A stretch of 64,000 nucleotides of DNA from Hymenobacter frigidus (GTDB lineage: Bacteria > Bacteroidota > Bacteroidia > Cytophagales > Hymenobacteraceae), in assembly GCF_014640435.1 (NCBI RefSeq), contig NZ_BMGY01000026.1, positions 1 to 64,000 on the forward strand. Reading direction: 5' to 3'. Numbering within the stretch: position 1 is the stretch's first letter; every line of letters starts with the position of its first letter. The notes below the pieces were generated by a model. The model had not been told where the DNA came from, ran no database searches, and saw only the letters and a list, made by a program, of their open reading frames with translations. Positions 17,799-24,432 of this stretch are shown one piece after another. A program made the translations under genes and the position numbers.

Positions 17799-20021
17799 AT
17801 GAAGAATTCCTGGATTATTAATTTCTTACTGCTCCTTTTGGGCCTGACTGGGCCCGTAGCTGCCCAGATTCTGACCCCCACGCACCTGAGCACGGCCCTG
17901 AGCCGGCCCACTGCCAAAGTGGGCGACGAGGTAGAGCTAATTATAAATGCGCGCATCGATGACAAGTGGCACCTCTACGCCTCAGATTTTAGCGATGAGG
18001 TGGGCCCTGTTGTTTTTACCTTGAAGTTCACGCCCAATCCGGCTTATGCGCTGGTTGGTAAGCTGCAGGCCATTAAGTCTCACCACGAGCAGGACGAAGT
18101 CTTTAAAGGCGAAGTGGCCTTTTGGGAAAAAACCGGCCAGATGCGCCAGCGCATTAAAGTGCTGCAGCCCGGCCCGCTCACCATTTCGGCCGCGGCCGAC
18201 TACCAAAGCTGCACCACCGTAGACGGCAAGTGCGTGCCCGGCAGCGAAACCCTGAAATTCGGGGCGCTGGCGGTGACTGGTGCCGCTGCCCCAGCCAAGG
18301 CTACCAGTACCGCGCCGCCCGCCACTGCCGAAACGAAAGTTGCCGACGTGTCGGCCCCGGTTGTGGCTCCCGCCACGGCGGCCCAGCCCGCAGCTATAAC
18401 CACCGATTCGGCGGCCCGGTTGGCCGTTGCTTCTGCGCCTACAACCCCGGCTGCCGCTGCCCCCACCGAGGCCGAAGCAGCCCCAGCCCCGGCCGTAGCC
18501 GGCGTGGCGATGAATGCCGACCCCGTGAATAAAGCCGGCGGCTTATGGGCCTTCGCGCTGCTGGCCTTCACCTTCGGGCTGGCTGCGCTGGTCACGCCCT
18601 GCGTGTTCCCGATGGTGCCGATGACGGTTTCGCTCTTCACCAGCGGTAACGATAGCCGCCAGCGGGGTATTTTCAAGGCACTGGTGTACGGTGCCAGCAT
18701 CATTGCCATCTATGTGCTGATGGGCGTGTTGGTGTCGGTACTGCTGGGCGAAGACGGGCCCAACCTCATTGCCACGCATTGGCTGCCCAACCTGATTTTC
18801 TTCGCGGTATTCGTCGTGTTTGGCCTTTCTTTTCTGGGGCTGTTTGAAATCACGCTGCCCCACCAGATTGTGAATACCGTGGATACCCAGGCCGACAAAG
18901 GTGGCTGGGCGGGCATCTTCTTCATGGCCCTCACGCTGGTGGTGGTGTCGTTTTCGTGCACGGCGCCCATCGTGGGCAGCATTTTGAGCCTGGCCGCCCG
19001 CGGCGAGCGCATTCAGCCCATCGTGGGCATGCTGGGTTTCTCGTTGGCGTTTGCGCTGCCGTTCACGCTGTTTGCCATCTTCCCATCGTGGCTGAAAAGC
19101 CTGCCCCGCTCCGGCGGCTGGCTCAATACCGTGAAAGTGGTGCTGGGCTTTGTGGAGTTGATGCTGGCCCTCAAGTTCCTGAGCACCGCCGACCTGGCCT
19201 ACCACTGGCACCTGCTCAACCGCGACGTGTACATTGTGCTTTGGGTGGTGTTGTCGGCGCTGCTGGGCTTTTACTTGCTGGGTAAGTTCCGCCTCTCGCA
19301 CGATTCGCCGCTCGACCACCTCAGCGTGGGCCGTTTGCTGATGGCCGTGCTGGCGTTCGCCTTTGCGGTGTACTTGGTGCCGGGCCTGTTTGGTGCGCCG
19401 CTGCCGCTGCTGGCCGGTTACCTGCCGCCCCAAAGCAAGCGCGATTTCTCGCTGGCCACCACTGCTATTGGCGGTAGCTCGCCGGTTGCCACCGCTGCTT
19501 CAACTAGTGCGGTGCCGCGCGAAATCCCGCGCTTCGGTGAGTTCCTGGAACTGCCCCATAACCTCGACGGCTATTTCGACCTGGAGCAGGCCAAGCGCGT
19601 GGCTCGCCTGGAGCACAAGCCCATTTTTATCGACTTTACGGGCCACGCCTGCGTCAATTGCCGCAAGATGGAGGCTACCGTATGGAATGACCCGCTGGTG
19701 CTGGATAAGCTGCGCAATAACTATGTAGTAGTGGCGCTGTACGTGGACGATAAAACCGAGCTGCCGCAAAAGGAATGGTATACTTCTACCCACGACAACC
19801 AGGTCAAAACCACGCTTGGCAAGCAAAACGCCGATTTGCAGATAACGCGCTACGGCTTCAACGCCCAGCCCTACTATGTGCTGCTCGACCCCGATGACGC
19901 AACCAATCAGCCTTTGATTACGCCCATTGCTTATGAGCCGGACGCTGCGCAATTCAGCGCCTTCCTGCAGGCTGGTTTACAACAGTTTAATAATCAGCGC
20001 ACGCCCGTAGCAGCTCGGTAA
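17799..20021 (+). CDS. dsbD: DsbD-type thiol:disulfide interchange protein
   Basis: 740-residue inner-membrane protein that carries reducing equivalents from cytoplasmic thioredoxin to the periplasm. Signal peptide (about 1-23), N-terminal DsbD-alpha-like domain with a cysteine pair (YQSCTTVDGKC), an Ala/Pro/Thr-rich linker (about 165-240), eight-helix DsbD core (about 245-530) with the conserved cysteine in VTPCVFPMVPMTVSLF and another in VSFSCTAPIVG, then a C-terminal thioredoxin domain with CVNC (C618, C621). All three redox pairs are present. The linker is longer than in E. coli DsbD. Confidence 0.92.
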   Translation: MKNSWIINFLLLLLGLTGPVAAQILTPTHLSTALSRPTAKVGDEVELIINARIDDKWHLYASDFSDEVGPVVFTLKFTPNPAYALVGKLQAIKSHHEQDEVFKGEVAFWEKTGQMRQRIKVLQPGPLTISAAADYQSCTTVDGKCVPGSETLKFGALAVTGAAAPAKATSTAPPATAETKVADVSAPVVAPATAAQPAAITTDSAARLAVASAPTTPAAAAPTEAEAAPAPAVAGVAMNADPVNKAGGLWAFALLAFTFGLAALVTPCVFPMVPMTVSLFTSGNDSRQRGIFKALVYGASIIAIYVLMGVLVSVLLGEDGPNLIATHWLPNLIFFAVFVVFGLSFLGLFEITLPHQIVNTVDTQADKGGWAGIFFMALTLVVVSFSCTAPIVGSILSLAARGERIQPIVGMLGFSLAFALPFTLFAIFPSWLKSLPRSGGWLNTVKVVLGFVELMLALKFLSTADLAYHWHLLNRDVYIVLWVVLSALLGFYLLGKFRLSHDSPLDHLSVGRLLMAVLAFAFAVYLVPGLFGAPLPLLAGYLPPQSKRDFSLATTAIGGSSPVATAASTSAVPREIPRFGEFLELPHNLDGYFDLEQAKRVARLEHKPIFIDFTGHACVNCRKMEATVWNDPLVLDKLRNNYVVVALYVDDKTELPQKEWYTSTHDNQVKTTLGKQNADLQITRYGFNAQPYYVLLDPDDATNQPLITPIAYEPDAAQFSAFLQAGLQQFNNQRTPVAAR

Positions 20022-20097
20022 GCTTCCTTTCAATGGGCTACTCACCCATTGTTCCATTCCACCCGTTTTCCCTCCTTGCTTTCTACCATAAACACGA

Positions 20098-20127
20098 AGA
20101 GGCGGCCCCCACCCAGAGGCCGCCTCT
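20098..20127 (+). terminator. Hairpin downstream of dsbD
   Basis: Perfect stem AGAGGCGGCC / GGCCGCCTCT 77 bases after the stop. No long T-run follows. Confidence 0.6.
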
Positions 20128-20379
20128 TACTAATTGTGAGGAGCGCATCCACCCAGATGCGCCGCCCCGTTTTCCCCTCTTCTCCTCCGTATCCAACCAC
20201 AGCAGTAGTGAAAGGAATGCACCTTTCTTAGGGAGGTTAGCTGGCGGGATTGCCGATTAATCGGTCATATCTGCCTGCTGTACCCCGCTATTTTGTTGCC
20301 GTGGTCTTCTGCCTTGGATTGTAACAAATGTAAGCGGGTGAGCTATATGATGCAAATAATTTCATTGTTTAACTAGAAA

Positions 20380-20414
20380 TTTGTGAAAAGTTAAATTTTA
20401 ACCTTCTAATTTTG
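20380..20414 (+). promoter_or_regulatory. Bacteroidota-type promoter for the Lrp/AsnC gene
   Basis: TTTG at 20380-20383 and an exact TAATTTTG (TAnnTTTG) at 20407-20414, spacer 23, in an AT-rich patch 28 bases before the ATG. Confidence 0.65.
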
Positions 20415-20442
20415 TATTGTATTTAAATCCTTTCTGCAAAAC

Positions 20443-20907
20443 ATGGCCCGGAATTACGAACTTGATGATACTGACCGTAGTATCCTGAATCTGCTCATCC
20501 AGGATGCAAAAATGCCCTACACCGAAATTGCCCGCAGGGTAAATGTATCGGGCGGCACGGTGCACGTGCGTATGGCCCGGCTTGAGGAACTTGGCATTGT
20601 GCAGGGTGCTACCCTGCGCATCGACTACCAAAAACTGGGCTACGGCGTCAGTGCTTTTCTAGGTATCTACCTGCTGAAAAGCTCGGAATATACCGGCGTG
20701 GTGAAACAGCTGCGCGATATCCCGGAAGTAGTGAGCATTCATTTCACCACCGGGGCCTACGGCGTATTTGCCCGGCTGCTGTGCCGCGACACGCAGCACT
20801 TGCGCGACGTCCTGCATGACCGGATTCAGCCCATCGATGGCATTGAGCGCACCGAAACCCTGATTTCGCTGGAAGAAGTCATCAACCGTCCGGCCAACCT
20901 CACGTAG
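20443..20907 (+). CDS. Lrp/AsnC family transcriptional regulator
   Basis: 154-residue regulator of the feast/famine family: an N-terminal helix-turn-helix (about 8-60, LDDTDRSILNLLIQDAKMPYTEIARRVNVSGGTVHVRMARLEELGI) and a C-terminal RAM/AsnC ligand-binding sandwich (about 68-150, SAFLGIYLL, VVSIHFTTGAYGVFARLLCRD). Such proteins form octamers and respond to amino acids. No amino-acid gene is adjacent, so it may be a global regulator. It has a strong TAnnTTTG promoter of its own. Confidence 0.93.
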   Translation: MARNYELDDTDRSILNLLIQDAKMPYTEIARRVNVSGGTVHVRMARLEELGIVQGATLRIDYQKLGYGVSAFLGIYLLKSSEYTGVVKQLRDIPEVVSIHFTTGAYGVFARLLCRDTQHLRDVLHDRIQPIDGIERTETLISLEEVINRPANLT

Positions 20908-21003
20908 GCCATCTGGTAGCAGTGGTTGGCCCCGGTTGAGCAATTGCCTCGGCCGGAGCCAACGGCTGTGGTCGATACGGCCGCTTATCCGAGCAGGCGG
21001 CCG

Positions 21004-21011
21004 TAATTTTG
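21004..21011 (+). promoter_or_regulatory. -7 box for the GT9 gene
   Basis: TAATTTTG, an exact TAnnTTTG match, ends 10 bases before the ATG at 21022, implying a very short leader. Confidence 0.5.
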
Positions 21012-21021
21012 TGGCCCGCTC

Positions 21022-22101
21022 ATGCCACATTCTTCGCCCGCCACGCTGCTCATCCAAACCGCTTTCATTGGCGACGTTATTCTGATGACGGCGTTGCTGG
21101 AATATCTGGCCCTGCACGAGCCCACCACCCCCGTGGACGTGCTGGTGCGGCGCGGCAACGAAAGCCTGCTCGTCGGCAATCCGCACGTACGGAACGTGCT
21201 GATTTGGGACAAGAAACACCGTAAATACGCCAACCTGTGGCAACTGCTCCGCCAGGTGCGGGCTACCGGCTACGGCCGGGTAGTCACGCTGCAGCGCTTT
21301 GCCAGTACGGGCTTTCTCACGGCTTTCTCGGGCGCGGCCGAGCGGGTAGGCTTCGCTAAAAATCCCTTTAGCCGCTTCTTCACGCGCCGCACGCCGCATG
21401 TTATTGGCGACGGCACGCACGAGGTTGCGCGTAACCTTTTGCTGCTGGGCAGGGGCGGGGAATTAAAAATTGGAAAGGAAAGTGGGCCACCACCGCCTGT
21501 TCTTAATTCTTCATTTTTAATTTTTAATTCCCTTGGTCCCCGGCTGTACCCCTCAGCCACCGACGAGGCGGCTGTAGCCCCCTACGCTGCAGCAGGCCCC
21601 TACATCTGCCTGGCTCCAACGTCGGTCTGGTTTACCAAGCAGTATCCGGAAGAAAAGTGGCTGGAGCTGCTGGCTGCTTTGCCCACCGGCCTGCGGGTGT
21701 ACCTACTTGGCGGCCCGCCCGACGTGGCCGCCTGCGAGCGCCTGGCCGCCGCCAGCGGCCAGGCTAACGTGACCAGCTTGGCCGGCCAGATTGGCCTGTT
21801 GGCGTCGGCTGCCCTCATGCGCGGCGCCGTGATGAATTACGTCAACGATTCGGCCCCGATGCACCTGTGCTCGGCCGTGGACGCACCCGTGACGGCCGTG
21901 TTTTGCAGCACCGTGCCCGCGTTTGGGTTTGGGCCGCTCAGCCCGGTTTCGTTCGTGGTGGAAACCCCGGAGGCGCTGGCGTGCCGGCCGTGTGGGCTGC
22001 ACGGGCACGCTGCCTGTCCGCTGGGGCACTTCCGCTGCGCGCACAGCATTGAGGTAGGGCAACTGTTGGCGGCGTTGCCGGTTAAGGTAGCGCAAACTTG
22101 A
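21022..22101 (+). CDS. Glycosyltransferase family 9 (heptosyltransferase-like)
   Basis: 359-residue cytoplasmic glycosyltransferase of the ADP-heptose:LPS heptosyltransferase family, acting in lipopolysaccharide core or other surface glycan assembly. N-terminal Rossmann half with IQTAFIGDVILMTALLE, C-terminal half with LAPTSVWFTKQYPEEKW, LLGGPPDVAACERLA and NDSAPMHLCSAVDAPVTAVF, plus a Cys-rich C-terminus (CRPCGLHGHAACPLGHFRC) as in related enzymes. Residues about 146-170, at the linker between the two halves, are encoded by an AT-rich palindrome of 75 bases that does not resemble the family and seems to be an in-frame insertion. Confidence 0.88.
   Translation: MPHSSPATLLIQTAFIGDVILMTALLEYLALHEPTTPVDVLVRRGNESLLVGNPHVRNVLIWDKKHRKYANLWQLLRQVRATGYGRVVTLQRFASTGFLTAFSGAAERVGFAKNPFSRFFTRRTPHVIGDGTHEVARNLLLLGRGGELKIGKESGPPPPVLNSSFLIFNSLGPRLYPSATDEAAVAPYAAAGPYICLAPTSVWFTKQYPEEKWLELLAALPTGLRVYLLGGPPDVAACERLAAASGQANVTSLAGQIGLLASAALMRGAVMNYVNDSAPMHLCSAVDAPVTAVFCSTVPAFGFGPLSPVSFVVETPEALACRPCGLHGHAACPLGHFRCAHSIEVGQLLAALPVKVAQT
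21458..21532. repeat. AT-rich palindromic insert inside the GT9 coding sequence
   Basis: Arms GGGAATTAAAAATT and AATTTTTAATTCCC are perfect complements at the ends of a 75-base (25-codon) segment. Its low GC contrasts with the surrounding gene. It is translated as low-complexity residues without breaking the frame. Confidence 0.75.
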
Positions 22102-22115
22102 GCTACGGCCTCACG

Positions 22116-22123
22116 TACCTTTG
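22116..22123 (+). promoter_or_regulatory. -7 box for the M16 protease gene
   Basis: TACCTTTG, exact TAnnTTTG match, 8 bases before the ATG at 22132. Confidence 0.5.
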
Positions 22124-22131
22124 CGCTACTT

Positions 22132-23370
22132 ATGCTCGATTATCACATTTACGAATACCCCAACGGCATCCGCCTTTTACACAAGCAGGTAGTGCACACG
22201 AAAATCGCGCACTGCGGGTTTTTGCTTGACATTGGCTCGCGCGATGAGGGCCCGCACCAGCAGGGCCTGGCCCATTTCTGGGAGCACATGGCTTTCAAGG
22301 GCACCGAAAAGCGTAAGTCGTTCCATATTCTCAACCGCCTCGAAACCGTGGGCGGCGAGCTGAACGCCTACACCACCAAGGAGAAAATCTGCTTCTACGC
22401 ATCGCTCCTCAGCACGCACTTTGAGCGGGCGTTTGAGCTGCTCACCGACCTTACGTTCAACTCCGTGTTTCCCGGCCGCGAGGTGGAGAAGGAGCGGGGC
22501 GTGATTTTGGAAGAAATGAGCATGTACCAGGATGCTCCCGAGGATGCCATCATCGATGACTTTGACACGGTGGTGTTCGGCGAGCATCCGCTGGGCGTGA
22601 ACATTCTGGGCACCCGGGAGAGCGTGAGCAGCTTTCAGACTGCTGATTTTCATGCCTTTCTGGGCGAGCAAATGCGCACCGACCGGCTGGTTTTCAGCTC
22701 GGTGAGTAATCTGTCGTTCACCGAAGTGAAGCGGCTGGCCGATAAATTCCTGGCGCCGCTACCGGCCCGGCTGGGGCCCCGCACGCGCCGCTCGGTGGGT
22801 GGCTACGAGCGCAAAACGCAGGTCGAAACCCGGCCCATTTCGCAGGCACACTGCTTGTTGGGCGGTCCGGCCTATTCGCTGAATGATGCCCGCCGCATTC
22901 CGTTTTTCATGCTGAACAACATCCTCGGCGGCCCCGGCATGAACTCACGCCTCAACCTGGCGGTGCGCGAGAAATACGGCCTCGTGTACACCATTGATAG
23001 CACCTATTCGCCCTACACCGACACTGGCCTGTTCGGTATCTATTTCGGTACCGAAGGCAAGCAGCTCAACCGCACGCTGGGCCTAGTGCAAAAGGAATTG
23101 AAATTGCTGCGAGAGAAGGAGCTTACCACCAATCAGTTGCACACGGCCAAGCACCAGTTGATGGGCCAGCTCGCCATGAGCGAGGAAAGCAACGGCGGCA
23201 TGATGCAGCTACTCGGCAAAAGCACGCTCGACCTGGGCCGCGTGGAGCCGCTGAGCGAAATTTTCGAGAACATCGAGCGGATTTCGGCTGCTGAGCTGCG
23301 CGAAATGGCCAACGAAGTGCTGACCGACGAGCACCTGAGCGTGCTGCAATACGTGCCGGAAGGGAAGTAA
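22132..23370 (+). CDS. M16 family zinc metalloprotease (insulinase/processing-peptidase type)
   Basis: 412-residue protease with the inverted zinc motif HxxEH (H48, E51, H52 in GLAHFWEHMAFKG) and a downstream glutamate in the VEKERGVILEEM helix that would complete the metal site. N-terminal catalytic half about 1-200 and C-terminal inactive-type half about 200-412 (LNNILGGPGMNSRLNLAVREKYGLVYTI) are both complete, the usual size of a one-chain bacterial M16B subunit. No signal peptide is seen, so it is probably cytoplasmic. The gene ends exactly where an SRA-YDG relic begins, their codons overlapping at the stop. Confidence 0.93.
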   Translation: MLDYHIYEYPNGIRLLHKQVVHTKIAHCGFLLDIGSRDEGPHQQGLAHFWEHMAFKGTEKRKSFHILNRLETVGGELNAYTTKEKICFYASLLSTHFERAFELLTDLTFNSVFPGREVEKERGVILEEMSMYQDAPEDAIIDDFDTVVFGEHPLGVNILGTRESVSSFQTADFHAFLGEQMRTDRLVFSSVSNLSFTEVKRLADKFLAPLPARLGPRTRRSVGGYERKTQVETRPISQAHCLLGGPAYSLNDARRIPFFMLNNILGGPGMNSRLNLAVREKYGLVYTIDSTYSPYTDTGLFGIYFGTEGKQLNRTLGLVQKELKLLREKELTTNQLHTAKHQLMGQLAMSEESNGGMMQLLGKSTLDLGRVEPLSEIFENIERISAAELREMANEVLTDEHLSVLQYVPEGK

Positions 23371-23371
23371 T

Positions 23372-23614
23372 GGCGGCCGCGACCCCAAAACCGGCCGCCA
23401 GACGACAGACCAAATAGCTACCAGTACCAATCTGGCCCTGTTGCGCAGCCAGGAAACCGGCCTGCCGGTGCGGGTACTGCGCAAGGTGCCAGCCGAAGAC
23501 GGTGGTCCAGATGTGTACCGCTATGAGGGTTTGTATCGAGTAGTGGGGATGGATTTCGGGCCGGGCAAATCAGGATTTCAGGTTTTTGTATTCCGATTAC
23601 GCTTGAATTTTTAG
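23372..23614 (+). pseudogene. SRA-YDG domain relic (fragment of a methyl-DNA-recognition protein)
   Basis: An 80-codon open stretch with no start codon, read from the frame overlapping the protease stop to a TAG at 23612. It spells NGGRDPKTGRQTTDQ, then TNLALLRSQ, LPVRVLRKVP, YRYEGLYRVV and GKSGFQVFVFRLR. These are the successive blocks of the SRA-YDG domain, which flips out 5-methylcytosine in UHRF1-type readers and in bacterial YDG/HNH restriction endonucleases. The N-terminal part of the domain, any start codon and any nuclease domain are absent. I infer a remnant of a modification-dependent restriction gene left by a deletion next to the protease gene. Confidence 0.7.
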
Positions 23615-23694
23615 CCCGCAGAGGGCGCGGAGGCTTGCGCAGAAGTCGCAGAACGTTCTGCGCCCTCTGCGCAAGCCTCCGCGCCCTCTGCGGG
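23615..23694. repeat. Nested perfect palindrome
   Basis: Two 29-base arms (from CCCGCAGAGGGCGCGGAGG inward) are perfectly complementary. Between them sits a separate 16-base perfect palindrome CGCAGAACGTTCTGCG at 23647-23662. It directly follows the SRA relic and precedes the O-methyltransferase by 17 bases. Confidence 0.85.
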
Positions 23695-23711
23695 AAAGCT
23701 TTCCTATCGAT

Positions 23712-24353
23712 ATGACCGACCCCATTCAAGCCTACGCTGAGCTGCACACCGCTCCGGAGCCGCCGCTGCTGGCCCGGCTCACCCGCGAAACGCACCTGCA
23801 AACCCTGATGCCGCGCATGAGCAGCGGCCACGTGCAGGGCCGGCTGCTGAGCCTGCTCAGCCACCTGATGCGCCCGCGGCGTGTCCTCGAAATTGGAGCA
23901 TTTTGCGGGTATGCTACGCTGTGCTTGGCCGAAGGACTAGCGGCGAATGGCCTGCTGCACACCATCGAAATCGACCCGGAGAAGGAGGCCCGCATTCTGC
24001 GCTACGCGGCGGCGGCGGGCGTGGCCGGGCAAGTGCGGCTGCACATTGGGGCGGCGCTCGACGTTTTGCCGGGGCTGGTCGAGGAAGTGTGGGACTTGGT
24101 CTTTATTGATGCCGACAAGCGCAGCAACGACGCGTACTTTGAAGCAGTGATTGACCGAGTGCGTCCCGGCGGCCTGCTCATCATTGATAATGTGCTGTGG
24201 AGTGGCAAGGTGCTGCCCGCGCACACGTTGAAACCCAACGACAAGGATACCCTTTGGGTGCGGGCGTTCAACGACAAGGTGGCCCGCGACGCGCGCGTGG
24301 AACCGGTTTTTCTGGCCCTGCGCGATGGGCTGCTGCTGCTGCGCAAACGGTAG
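23712..24353 (+). CDS. Class I SAM-dependent O-methyltransferase (CCoAOMT/tRNA-type)
   Basis: 213-residue methyltransferase of the O-methyltransferase family 3 (catechol/caffeoyl-CoA type, including bacterial TrmR). Motif I is RVLEIGAFCGYATLCLAE (about 57-74), the acidic motif HTIEIDPEKEA follows, metal-site residues lie in DLVFIDADKRSNDAYF, and the substrate loop LLIIDNVLWSGKV is present. Divalent-metal dependence is expected. Substrate could be a catechol or a tRNA wobble base. The sequence alone does not decide. Confidence 0.88.
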   Translation: MTDPIQAYAELHTAPEPPLLARLTRETHLQTLMPRMSSGHVQGRLLSLLSHLMRPRRVLEIGAFCGYATLCLAEGLAANGLLHTIEIDPEKEARILRYAAAAGVAGQVRLHIGAALDVLPGLVEEVWDLVFIDADKRSNDAYFEAVIDRVRPGGLLIIDNVLWSGKVLPAHTLKPNDKDTLWVRAFNDKVARDARVEPVFLALRDGLLLLRKR

Positions 24354-24432
24354 CTGGCGGGCCGCGCAGCTGCCGGACAAACCTTAGGCGGTGGAATCCC
24401 GTCAGACGTTTTCCGATGCTTCCCCTGGTTCT

